From the NCBI RefSeq assembly GCF_018812025.1, contig NC_063057.1, positions 20,569,138 through 20,633,137 of the forward strand: 64,000 nt of DNA, in the 5' to 3' direction. The notes beneath the pieces were generated by a model. That model had not been told where the DNA came from and did no database searches. It saw only the letters and a list, made by a program, of their open reading frames with translations. Shown piece by piece: positions 51,901 through 60,394 of this stretch (its first letter is position 1; every line of letters begins with the position of its first letter). The translations under genes and the position numbers were made by a program. The stretch is from Megalobrama amblycephala (taxonomy: Eukaryota; Chordata; Actinopteri; Cypriniformes; Xenocyprididae).

Positions 51901-54900
51901 GTGGCGAGTTAATGACATGCTAAAGCCCGCTGGCATGTTGACTTGATTGCTTACAAGGTGGTTTGTAACGTCAGAAACACCAGCGATCTCAAACCACATT
52001 TTTGAAGCTGTCTTTAGATCACTGCAGTTTTAAAGAGAAAATACTCAGCAATGGTGTTGACTTATGAATTTGCACATGGTTTGTTTTAAAGCATGTTAAA
52101 AAGCAGTAGACAGACATATGAACAACATTAAAAACTTGATTTTCACCACTGGGGGACTTTAAGGTGTTTAAGTTGAGTTGGGAGTGCCGGGTATCCTCAA
52201 CTACCTCACAAAACAATAACTACAATACATGCCAAATCATACATTTGAAGCTGCACCAAACATACTAGAGAGAGCCAGCATATGCATGAGAAAGTGACTA
52301 TGCAGTTTTGGTTTCATCTCTATTTGTCTTCAATGTTTGAGCTTGGCTAATTAAATTTGCTAGGTCCCACTTTATATTAAGTGGTCTTAACTACTATGTA
52401 CTTATGTTTAAATTAATCATTTGATACAATGCACTTATTGTGTACATACATGTTTTTACATTGTACTTATATTTTAAAAACACCTGCATGTAATTACATA
52501 TGTAATTAATTTATGTAATTACATTTATAATTACACTGTTGACTCATCCCTTACACCTACCCATACCACCAAAGCTTTCCCTAACCTTACCCGTACCCCA
52601 CCTCGATAGCAGCAAAAGTGTTTTGCAATTCAATATGAACCCAATAAGTACTTATTTTTTGATGTAAGTACATAGTAGTTAAGGCCACCTAATATAAAGT
52701 GGGACCATTTGCTTTATTGATAATCATACGGAGCGATTCTAGAGTTCACCCAGTGGTAGATATCACGGATATGATCAACCTACATAATCTAGTTTCTCTG
52801 AACAAAGAAGCACAACGTGAGGTGCTGATTTGTCTTTGATTGGTATCGTTGAAAACAGAAGACACCAAAGTTACTATACAGCATTTTGTTGTCCAACTGG
52901 CAAGGTCTGATCAAAAGCTTTATTGTTACATCCACAGGATGAATGAAACTTAGTGATCCAGATAGGGGTTTTCATATCTTCTGATAACAGATTTCACCAT
53001 TTTTCCATTTGGGTAGATTTTTGTCAGCAGGTCGTGGCAACAGACCAAGCAAGTTATTTTCCATTGCTTCAGGATTATGACACCCTTTCCTGCGGCAAAA
53101 CTATGTACCGCTGTCTGGAAGCCTGTGGGCCACATTGAATTTCAGTCTATAATGGATGTTTATCTTTGTGCGTGTGTATGTGTGAGTAAGATCCCCCATG
53201 CCAGATAAGACGTGTGTTTTGAGACTTTGTATCCTGCTTATCAGCAAAGTTTTGGATGATTTGTGGGAAACATGCGCTGTATCTCTAAACGTCTCATCTG
53301 AGGCATGATTTCATGGGCAGACAGTTACAGACTCTGACAACTTGGAAATAAATTGTTCAACTGGACGATAAAGGGTCATTTTTTCCCTGCTTTTTTCGAT
53401 ATACTAACCGAAATGTAAAATCAGATCATTTAGATCAATTATTGAAACAATGTATACCCTTATCTACAGTACACTGTAAAAAATGACTGTGATTTTAACA
53501 GTGAAAGACTGTAAAAATGCTGCGGTGAAAAACTGTCAATTGGTTTACAGAAAGTTTCCGTACTATATACGGTGAATAACTGTAAAGGATCTAATGGTAC
53601 ATTTAATGTGATTTTACGGTAAAATACCGTTAAATTCACAGTTTTTGGAAGTGAAAAATAACAATTCATTGTAAAAATTTACAGTGAAAAACTGTAAATT
53701 GACATTCCCACAATTCCCTGCGTGACACTTCACATTTGATATATTTTCGGTGAAATAACTGTTTCTTCTTAGTTTTTCTCATTTTTTTCTAATCAGTTAT
53801 GTACATTAGGGTTTTATGTTACACCTAATGTTGTTAAATTAATGTTTATTGGATTTTTAAGATTTCATGCATGTTACCATGATGGTGTTTAGTGTGTGTG
53901 TGAATGACACTGTGTGCACCTTCTATATGTTAGTGTTGTCCTTCTTAGCTTGTGGAAAAGCTACTTTTGATGAACTTTGATTCATCATGTGACTCTCATC
54001 ACCACTGTGTTTGGTGATTGTCAGTGAATTATAAAGGTACAAAACAGATATTAGTACTTCATTAGGTTGGTAAATTAACATTATATCAGTTAATGAAATA
54101 CGTTATTTTACCGTAAATTTAACAGATTTTTTTTTTTACGTTGCTACTGTATTTTTTACGGTAAAGTTCTGGCAACCACAGCTGCCGGTTTTTTACTGTA
54201 AATTTTACTGGGATTTTTTTACAGTGTATGGACCGATGCCACAAAGTGTTGAAGCTGAATGTCACCACGGACCAATCAGCTTTGAGCTTCAGACTACACT
54301 TCACCAACAGTACAATGAAAATATCATTCGTTTGCCCACTTTGTTTTAAATGTAGGGCTCAAGACTGCGACCTAATGGTCACATTTTGTGACTTTTTCCT
54401 GCCGGTGCCACTGAATTTTGTTAGAGGTTGCACTGGTGCCACTACTAATTTGCCTAAATGGTAAGTGCTGCCATCATTTTCGTATTACATCGAATGGCAA
54501 ATGCGCCAAAAGCAGAACGAATCAGCACTATTCGTTTTAACCGCACTGATTATTATCTCAGTCGCTTACTGGTGTTGATCGCACGACCACTAAAACAGCG
54601 CTGCAAGATTCAGTGAGAAGCATTCAAGTTCTCTGAAACAAACCACAAATGTATCTGTGATTTAAACTAGTTTAAAGCCACATGAAACAGCGCTGATATA
54701 TTCACACTCATGCAGAAACACTGCAACAACGATCTAGGCTTTTTCCAACCATAAATCACCAACATCCACCAGGGATTTACTGTAGTAACACTAACATGGT
54801 ATTATGGCAGAAAAGTGGAATAATCATATCGAAATTTAGTATTTATCTCCTACACTTACCGGCCCACTGCGTATATGCAGTCACGGGCAGATGACTCAAA

Positions 54901-55029
54901 GCCATCTGGGTTCATGGATGGCAGGATGTGCACACGGCTGCTGTTCAACATACGTGTCACCAGCGGATCCTTCATGTAACGGCTGGTCAGGTAATCGATC
55001 AACTGAAGCAGTAGCACACGCCCCACAAC
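33359..55029 (-). CDS. cpm: Carboxypeptidase M, 3' six coding exons (5' end missing)
   Basis: Zinc metallo-carboxypeptidase of the M14 N/E (regulatory) group that removes C-terminal Arg/Lys from peptides at the cell surface. Six minus-strand exons with GT-AG borders and compatible phases give 362 codons plus stop; human CPM has 443 residues, so about 80-90 N-terminal residues are absent. Visible in order: MNPDGFE; the substrate-binding Asn-Arg in [10 protein letters not shown]; the third zinc ligand His in [33 protein letters not shown]; the catalytic Glu in [11 protein letters not shown]; a transthyretin-like domain starting [13 protein letters not shown]; and a C-terminal hydrophobic tail ([15 protein letters not shown]) typical of a GPI signal. 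N-glycosylation sequons are NSS, NYT and NST. Introns are 11,663, 327, 1,993, 2,619 and 3,980 bp, and all but the 327-bp one contain repeats. The HxxE zinc motif and signal peptide were not found up to 64000 and are inferred to lie further right. CPM is preferred over CPN, CPD and CPE because of overall residue similarity and the GPI tail. Confidence 0.95.
34085..34400 (+). mobile_element. LINE 3' remnant (L2/CR1/Rex-like)
   Basis: In broken frames the sequence gives [15 protein letters not shown] and [20 protein letters not shown], then SLPNS, which resembles the C-terminal end of non-LTR retrotransposon ORF2 (LPSGRRYRSI...FFPRAI...LLNS type). Followed by a short AT-rich tail. Lies in the last cpm intron. 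Family not certain. Confidence 0.5.
34455..34885. mobile_element. Decayed foldback element with another repeat inside
   Basis: It begins CCCACTTTATATTAGG, as in the element at 52362-52706, and ends near CAAGTACATGGTAGCTAAAA with an inverted relationship to the start. The inner part 34622-34770 (CCCAAACACATTCCTGGAGC, TTTGATTAAGGAGGGC) is a different repeat also seen in inverted form near 40660-40800. Confidence 0.5.
34941..35541. repeat. Tandem array of 10-mers with a 59-bp higher-order unit
   Basis: About 600 bp built from TATTCGTATG, TATTCTAATT, TATTCGTATA and TATTCGTAGA plus a 9-base CTTTTAACG. A recurring order of five 10-mers and one 9-mer makes a unit of about 59 bp, with some units shortened. 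Lies in the last cpm intron. Not CRISPR: no unique spacers. Confidence 0.85.
35542..36411. other. cpm intron, repeat-like fragments only
   Basis: 35563 onward (AGGGCTGTGAAGCAATTAAT) resembles the end of a hAT element of the kind at 51357-51713 but has no matching right end that I can place. No gene. Confidence 0.3.
36412..36595. repeat. Poly-A, (AT)n and (AC)n compound microsatellite
   Basis: An A-tract of about 24 bases followed by alternating TA and CA runs. Open frames through it give only Tyr-Ile, Thr-His or Cys-Val repeats and are not coding. Confidence 0.95.
36973..37259. mobile_element. Foldback element, about 287 bp
   Basis: The left end TGGTAACACTGTACAATAAG and right end CTTATTGTAAAAGTGTTACC are inverted. 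The interior also mirrors itself (GGTTCATTAGTTAAC against GTTAACTAATTAACC-like sequence). Noncoding; the target duplication is not clear. Confidence 0.7.
37600..37748 (-). CDS. cpm: cpm exon: first part of transthyretin-like domain
   Basis: The acceptor TTGCACAG ends at 37749 and the donor GTAAGG begins at 37599. The 149-nt exon encodes [18 protein letters not shown], then [20 protein letters not shown] and LPGNYTIT, the beta-sandwich (transthyretin-like) domain that follows the catalytic domain in this subfamily. It contains the sequon NYT and ends in phase 0. Confidence 0.94.
37879..38125 (+). mobile_element. tRNA-derived SINE
   Basis: GGGGCAGTTGTGGCCTAATA resembles an A box and GATTCAAGTCTC a B box of an RNA polymerase III promoter. 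The body shows the teleost-SINE landmarks CAGCACCGGCAGGAAA, AACCCCCAATCGCTCCCC, AATGGCTGCCCATTGCTC and GGATGGGTGAAATGCAG. Degenerate and without a clear A-tail. Lies in the cpm intron between 37749 and 40367. Confidence 0.75.
38834..38984. repeat. Direct duplication, copy 1
   Basis: Starts CAGTTACACTATTAATTACA and ends near CAATAGCAACATTAG. About 150 bp, highly similar to 39607-39745 in the same orientation. Confidence 0.8.
39092..39522. mobile_element. hAT-type foldback element (left tip lost)
   Basis: The right end GGTACTTTTGACAACACTA is the same terminal type as 23366-26548. Blocks CCAAGTCGGTACTGAAAATT on the left and AATTTTAGTACCGACTTAGT on the right are inverted. The outer left tip is missing. 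The 94-codon frame within it is antisense repeat sequence, not a gene. Confidence 0.65.
39607..39745. repeat. Direct duplication, copy 2
   Basis: Matches 38834-38984 with scattered substitutions and a small deletion in the middle (the CAATTGTTTTATCAC part). The hAT-type element at 39092-39522 lies between the two copies. Confidence 0.8.
39850..40222 (+). mobile_element. LINE 3' end (L2-like)
   Basis: The coding remnant [20 protein letters not shown] resembles the C-terminus of L2/CR1-type ORF2, followed by a 3' UTR ending TAAAGCACATTGGACAATG and GTGCTATATAAATAAATTG with a short repeated tail (CCATTGCCA), typical of fish L2 3' ends. 5' truncated, as usual for LINE copies. Confidence 0.7.
40368..40520 (-). 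CDS. cpm: cpm exon: catalytic glutamate region
   Basis: The acceptor CTTTTAG ends at 40521 and the donor GTATGT begins at 40367. The 153-nt exon starts by completing Gly and reads [20 protein letters not shown] followed by [12 protein letters not shown] and YMQQVHLG. The TLE Glu corresponds to the catalytic Glu of M14 carboxypeptidases, and the Cys-Cys-Lys after it is typical of CPM-like sequences. It ends one base into a Gly codon. The upstream intron holds a decayed Tc1 element. Confidence 0.95.
40913..42442 (-). mobile_element. Tc1-like element, decayed copy
   Basis: The ends CAACCCGAATTTCTG and CCAGAATTCGGGTTG are inverted, with TA kept only on the right (42443-42444). Layout as in the copy at 10933-12502 but of a diverged subfamily. 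Sits in the cpm intron 40521-42513, opposite no exon. Its right end is only 71 bp from the donor end of the cpm exon at 42514. Confidence 0.88.
41105..42120 (-). pseudogene. Tc1 transposase pseudogene
   Basis: Minus-strand fragments in several frames: [36 protein letters not shown] sequence, [15 protein letters not shown], then [12 protein letters not shown]. The WSDES, QHDNARPH and SPDLSPIE blocks of the intact copy are broken or shifted. About 80 bp of foreign sequence at 41462-41545 (TAGGGGTGTGCCCGAATAC) interrupts the SLHIWKG region and looks like a piece of a hAT element. Confidence 0.8.
42514..42684 (-). CDS. cpm: cpm exon: PDDDVF to NGYHWYPL segment
   Basis: The acceptor ATTCAG ends at 42685 and the donor GTAAAAG begins at 42513. 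The 171-nt exon reads [20 protein letters not shown], then [11 protein letters not shown] and [15 protein letters not shown], in line with the human segment around PDDDVF and NGYSWYPL. It is separated from the previous exon by only 327 bp, the shortest intron seen. It ends one base into a Gly codon. Confidence 0.95.
42685..43011. other. cpm intron of 327 bp
   Basis: The only intron here without a recognisable transposon. AT-rich with no other feature. Confidence 0.6.
43012..43196 (-). CDS. cpm: cpm exon: DLNRNF and third zinc ligand
   Basis: The acceptor is a pyrimidine-rich CTCCCTCCCCCAG ending at 43197 and the donor is GTCGGT from 43011. The 185-nt exon supplies the last base of the split Arg codon, then [17 protein letters not shown] with the Asn-Arg substrate-binding pair, [18 protein letters not shown] with the zinc-ligand His, and SYPYDN. 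It leaves one base (G) that completes a Gly codon in the next exon. The donor is weaker than its neighbours, but the join restores the frame exactly. Confidence 0.95.
43197..44249. other. cpm intron, no feature seen
   Basis: About 1 kb of apparently unique sequence. A G+C-richer part at about 43850-44130 shows no coding frame. Confidence 0.35.
44250..45427 (-). mobile_element. Tc1-like element, decayed, left end lost
   Basis: The left part starts inside the element at CCTAATATTGTGTTGGTCTC next to an AT run; the right end is near CATAATGTAATGCCTGGTC. A different Tc1 subfamily from the other three copies. Confidence 0.8.
44251..45302 (-). pseudogene. Tc1 transposase pseudogene with Asp-to-Asn change
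   Basis: Fragments: [20 protein letters not shown] and [20 protein letters not shown] (helix-turn-helix), [20 protein letters not shown] where the first catalytic Asp of WSDES is Asn, LFQQDN (second Asp) followed by a deletion and frameshift, and [18 protein letters not shown] (Glu). Dead by both active-site change and frameshift. Confidence 0.85.
45428..48277. other. Large cpm intron, microsatellites, no gene
   Basis: T-tract at 45747-45773, A-tract at 45835-45846, (TA)n at 45862-45901. About 47138-47230 starts at TTAA with a degenerate foldback end (AGGAATAATTTACC). The stretch 47540-48260 seems unique and might hold conserved noncoding sequence, but nothing specific is visible. Confidence 0.35.
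48278..48551 (+). mobile_element. Possible solo LTR of a retroelement
   Basis: About 275 bp with a promoter-like GCTATATAAATTAC at 48445, AATAAA at 48468 and a GT-rich stretch after it (TTGTGATTGTGTCATTC), the order expected in a compact LTR. The repeat ATTATA flanks it (48272-48277 and 48552-48557). The TG...CA ends are not exact (TGTCAGG begins at 48282). No internal retroelement sequence seen. Confidence 0.4.
49510..49760. repeat. Dispersed repeat, copy 2
   Basis: Shares blocks with 13535-13830, with the same order of AATTCTGCTGTAAAGC, AATATTGTCATTATTCAGC and GTGTTGATTCAGTTCAGTG. Followed at 49790-49860 by a piece related to the interior of 50967-52158 (GTAGTTCATCATTACATC). Confidence 0.55.
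50372..50550. mobile_element. hAT palindromic element, left half only
   Basis: Starts TAGGGCTGGGCGATATATCG and follows the left arm of 58679-59021 to the centre (GCAGATGAATCGCCTT), where it stops. Preceded by AATGTATA; no right arm. About 50640-50727 is then a terminal fragment of a TTAA foldback element (TTTTGGGTAAACTAACTCTT). Confidence 0.75.
50967..52158. mobile_element. TTAA element split by a palindromic hAT element
   Basis: The ends AGTCCCCCTGTAGTC and CCACTGGGGGACT are inverted and flanked by TTAA (50963-50966 and 52159-52162). A-tract at 51049-51076. The element at 51357-51713 is inserted in it. Confidence 0.72.
51357..51713. mobile_element. 357-bp palindromic hAT-type element
   Basis: The left end TAGGGATGTCAAACGATTAA and right end TTAATCGTTTGACAGCCTTA, flanked by CAGTCAAG (51349-51356 and 51714-51721). 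Nearly the whole length is a self-complementary AT-rich palindrome (for example TATGTGGGTGTACTGTGTGT at left, its complement at right). Noncoding. Confidence 0.88.
52362..52706. mobile_element. Foldback element, about 345 bp
   Basis: The left AGGTCCCACTTTATATTAAG and right CTAATATAAAGTGGGACC are inverted, and the subterminal TTAACTACTATGTACTTATG is mirrored by AAGTACATAGTAGTTAAGG. Related to the degraded piece at 34455-34885. Noncoding. Confidence 0.75.
52707..53471. other. Large cpm intron, no feature seen
   Basis: Apparently unique; short open frames on both strands near 52950-53138 overlap each other and have no recognisable product. Confidence 0.35.
53472..54226. mobile_element. TA-flanked foldback element with CACTGTAAAAAA ends
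   Basis: The left end CACTGTAAAAAATGACTGT and right end GGGATTTTTTTACAGTG lie between TA pairs (53470-53471 and 54227-54228). ACTGTAAA and TTTACAGT or TTTACGGT motifs recur many times inside. No transposase. The next ~600 bp to the cpm exon carries a repeat-like piece around 54355-54470. Confidence 0.72.
54860..55029 (-). CDS. cpm: cpm exon: VVGR to MNPDGFE segment of the catalytic domain
   Basis: Acceptor TGTGTGCAG ends at 55030 and donor GTAAGT begins at 54859, read on the minus strand. The 170-nt exon starts in phase 0 with Val-Val-Gly-Arg and ends two bases into an Arg codon. It encodes [16 protein letters not shown], then [19 protein letters not shown] and IYAVGR, matching the part of human CPM just after the HxxE zinc motif. 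It contains the sequon NSS. This is the most 5' exon I can find; the exon that should carry the first two zinc ligands is not visible between 55030 and 64000. Confidence 0.94.
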
Positions 55030-55121
55030 CTGCACACAGAGAAACACAAATGTAAACACAAAAAGAATGACAGAATGGAAATAGAAACCAAGTAACTGAC
55101 AAAATGTCTTTTCGCATTCTC

Positions 55122-57277
55122 GGGGTGGGAATCGCCAGAGGCCCCACGATACGATATTATCACCATACTTATGTCACGATACAATATTATTGCGATTTTA
55201 AATGTATTGCGATATTCTGCGATATATTGCAGTTTATTACCTTTTTCCAACTTCAAATTATGTCCCCAAAGGAAAGCTTTGTCAACTTCTGTTTTATCTA
55301 AAAAGATTCATTGCCTTCATCTTATTCAATTTTATTGCTGCAAAATGAGAATGTCAAGCAGACAATCCCACTTTGTATTACAGGCTGCATACGAAAATCT
55401 AGGCAGCTGACTTGTTGCCTCGTTGCCGTATCAGGCAATGACTTGTAAGGCAGTGTTTGTGAAGGCACCTCATGAAACTGATTTCAGACAGACTTCTGAG
55501 GCAGTGTAACAGTTTAATGATCTACCGCGAAACAGCGCGAGCTTTGGTGAGAACTAATCAAATATTCAATTACTACAGTAGTAATTTCTTGCTAGAATTG
55601 ACATCAAAAGTGGGAAATGTTGGTCAAAAGCGTACAATTACACAGGACTGTGGGATATCAAAGGCAGCGAAGGATACACCTATGCTGCCTTCAAAAATCA
55701 ATCAGAGGAAGGTATCTCGGGAAAAAGGAAGTGAAGCTAACATTGGATTTGGACATGCCTTGATACCTTCCTACCTTGAAATGTGTCCTCCGAAGGTAGC
55801 ATTTTCCAGTTTTCGGACGCAGCCACAGTCCAGTCTACCTTAATTCACCCTTTGCTGAGAGTTTGATTGACAGGCAATCTGACCAATCATAACGCAGAAT
55901 TCGCCGTTTTGTCCGACAAACAAACCAGACAGGAGAGTTAGTAGATTAAAGTATTAGTCCACTTTTAAATAACATTTTCCTGAGAATTTACTCACCCTCA
56001 TATCATCCAAGATGTTCATGTCTTTCTTTCGTCAGTCGAAAAGAAATGAAGGTTTTTGATGAAAACATTCCAGGATTATTCTCCTTATAGTGGACTTCAA
56101 CGGCCTCCAGACCACAATGATGTACCATGAACATATCGAAGGTCAAAATTACAGTTTCAGTGCAGCTTCAAAGGGCTTTAAACGATACCAGACGAGGAAT
56201 AAGGGTCTTATCTAGCGAAACGATCGGTCAATTTTGAAAAAAATACAACTGTATATGATTTATAAACACAAATTGTCTCCTTGCACGTGCTTCTGCTTTC
56301 CGTATTCTCCAAAACGCTTACGCTGTATGTCCTACGCTTTCCCTATTCTACTTATGGAACGAGCGCTGTGCCAGTTTCGTTTTTTTCCGCAAGTAGAATA
56401 GGGAAGGCTTAGGACATACGCGTTTTGAGGAATACGGAAAGCGGAAGCACAGCATATAAGCACATAAGCATATACAGTTGTATTTTTTTCGAAAATGACT
56501 GATCGTTTCTCTAGATAAGACCCTTATTCCTCATCTGGTATTGTTTAAAGCCCTTTGAAGCTGCACTGAAACTGTAATTTTGACCTTCAACCGTTTGGAG
56601 TCCATTGAAGTCCACTATAAGGAGAATAATCCTGGAATGTTTTCATCAAAAACCTTCATTTCTTTTCAACTGAAGAAAGAAAGACATGAACATCTTGGAT
56701 GATATGGGAGTGAGTAAATTATCAGGAAACTTTTATATAAAAAATTGGACTAATCCTTTAACGTCGGTGGACTTGAAAAATTGTGTATTGACGTCTTTCC
56801 GCGGTTGAAACAATGTACCTTCTGATTCTGATGTTTATTTGATGTTTATTTCATGCAATAACTAGGAAGAGATGATCGGTTTACGTGCCACTTTTAACTG
56901 AGGCACTACAGCGATCTGTCAACACATTATAGAGCCACAAAACGGCATTATTGTTTGGATTTCTTTAAAAAAAAAAAAAAATAATTGTTGATATTGGTAT
57001 TGTTTCATACCAAAAATAATTTGTGTCGGCACATTGTTAGTGTCCTCTTTGCTCCGCGATGTAATGCAAACAGGTATGCACTGCTGTGCCACACCAGAAA
57101 AAAACTCAACAACACCATCTAGTGGATTGAAAAAGAAATTGATTTAATTATTTTACCAAAAAGTTAAATTCTCATGTGCAATTTATATAAAAGATCAATA
57201 CTTGGCATACGTGTATCGATACAGTATTGCCGCGGAAAATATCGTGATACTATGCTGTATCGATTTCTCCCCACCCC
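55122..57277. mobile_element. hAT-like element with a TTAA element inside
   Basis: The left GGGGTGGGAATCGCCAGAG and right ATCGATTTCTCCCCACCCC are inverted; subterminal CGATACGATATTATC and ATCGTGATACTATGC follow the same pattern. An exact target duplication is not visible, so the borders are approximate. A related subterminal piece (GATACAATATTATTGCGATT) also occurs at 50757. The TTAA element at 55950-56757 is nested in it. Confidence 0.55.
55950..56757. mobile_element. 808-bp TTAA foldback element
   Basis: The ends AGTATTAGTCCAC and TTGGACTAATCCT are flanked by TTAA (55946-55949 and 56758-56761). Long inverted arms, for example ACATTCCAGGATTATTCTCC against its complement at 56618-56640, fold about a centre near 56360. 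Noncoding. Confidence 0.88.
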
Positions 57278-58439
<1,162 letters not shown>

Positions 58440-58678
58440 CCCTGGACCACACACACATCTGGAGTCTGCGGGTGCAAAAATCACCCTTTAAAAGTTGTTA
58501 AAATGCCCAAAAATTCCAAAAAAAATTCCACTAACAAAAATACATTTTTGATATATTTACAAAACATGGAACATGATCTTTACTTAATATCCTAATGATT
58601 TTTGGCTTAAAAGAAAAATCGATAATTTTAATACATACAATGTATTGTTGGCTACTGCTACAAATATACCCATGCGAC

Positions 58679-59021
58679 TAGGGCTGGGCGATATATCGCA
58701 TGAGATTGTCACGCGCATTTCGTCAGTAAAGCCGGTTCCCTGATTACCGCTAAATCGCCATCACCTGCTTTCAAATGGAGCGGCATTTAATAGACAGAGC
58801 CGTAGTTCATTGACAAGCTACGCAATATCGCGTTCATTATTGCAGATGAATCGCCTTCGATAATGAACATGATATTGCGTAGCTTGTCAGTGAACTACGG
58901 CTCTGTCTATTAAATGCCGCTCCATTTGAAAGCAGGTGATGGCGATTTAGCGGTAATCAGGGAACTGGCTTTACTTACGAAATGCGCGTGACAATTGCAT
59001 GCGATATATCGCCCAGCCCTA
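58679..59021. mobile_element. Full 343-bp palindromic hAT-type element
   Basis: The ends TAGGGCTGGGCGATATATCG and CGATATATCGCCCAGCCCTA are perfect inverted repeats, flanked by the 8-bp duplication CATGCGAC (58671-58678 and 59022-59029). The two arms are complementary over almost their whole length, centred near 58855. Noncoding; partial copies at 20221 and 50372. Confidence 0.93.
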
Positions 59022-59029
59022 CATGCGAC

Positions 59030-60390
59030 TTATGGCTGGTTTTGTGGTCCAGGGTCACACATACATATATACATACATATATATATAGTGTAACTATATA
59101 AAATCTATTGCCATGAGTGGTATTCACTGATTGCGAACTGCTCTTAATCCGTGAGCCTGTAGAAGCATTTTCACTTTGAAACATGCAACAAAATACATCT
59201 GTTTTTCACGTCTCATTGACACATCTTCGATAACTTAGTGGTATACCGAGTTTTTCCCTGTTCCTTCAGACAATTTGCATTTCAAGTCCATACAACACAC
59301 AACCACTGGCTCCATAAGACCTCTGAGCAAATTCTGTAAAAACAGAGCTCAAAACGTCCACTGATGATGATATATTGAGTCCTCTAGTTCTCCCTGTCCC
59401 CATCAGCACTTACTCACTGACTCATCTCAGAACAAACACATCTGCTCCAATGGCGATTATACTGCTCAGAGAAAACAGTAAAGTCTGGTTTCACGTCTCA
59501 TTGACACATCTTAAAAGTTCCTGAACATTTTACATCATGTTTACATTCCTGCAAATTGCTTTATATAGTTGATGTGTCATTACTTTTCTGTTAAAAAATT
59601 CAGTGATGTGGTTGAAACTTTACTGATGTGGTTTGGTTTTTGTTTACCATGCAATTTGCATAGTGTTCATCTATTGTGGGTGAAAAGAGTAAACTACAAC
59701 AAGATCCAAGAACTGTGTACTGTTTCTTCTTCAAAAGACCAACACAAACGGCACACCCTCAGACCCTTCAGCGCCCCAGACATGATCACAGGGCCCAACG
59801 CCAGGCCTGAAAAACATGATGTTCTTCATACGGCACCCTGATGCTTACACTGAAAACACCACTAGATCAATTCCCAAAACATTTCAACATGTGTGTGAGG
59901 GCACAGACAGATCCCTCACACCTGTGGGTGATGCATTTTAGGCCAAGCTTACACTTGTTGGTGAAACAAAACACCTGTGAGAGAAGAAATGGTAGAAGGG
60001 TCCAGTTTAATAATTTAAGGAGGAATTCTCATCTCACACAAGATGACATACTAAACTGCTGTGAGTTTATCCGGCTATAGATTCCTATCCTTTTATGTTG
60101 TGAAATGTTGTGTTAATATGAAAAGACAATAGTTTCAGCTCTTTACATTCATTTAAGAGTCATTCTGTGTCAACTCAACCAGAGGTCCCTGGCTAAAAAT
60201 GTTAATTTTGATCATTTCTTTTCTGGTGAAAGAAATAAATAAATGAAGAAGAAAGACAAATTTGTAGAGGGGGGTCAAAATGACAATGTTCACCTGAGAT
60301 TTGGAGCCAAATTACAGGGGGGTAAAATGACTTCAGAAAGACAGCAGCATCATCATTTTATTTTTACACAGAGATTGGAAGGTCTATTAG
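59030..60390. other. Probable cpm intron, no feature seen
   Basis: A short (TACATA)n near 59059-59090. No coding frame with support; the frames at 59569-60080 have no recognisable motif. Confidence 0.35.
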
Positions 60391-60394
60391 TTAA

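Noticed and set aside
55472..55843. 123-codon plus-strand frame
   Set aside because: Falls within the hAT-like element at 55122-57277 and has no recognisable domain.
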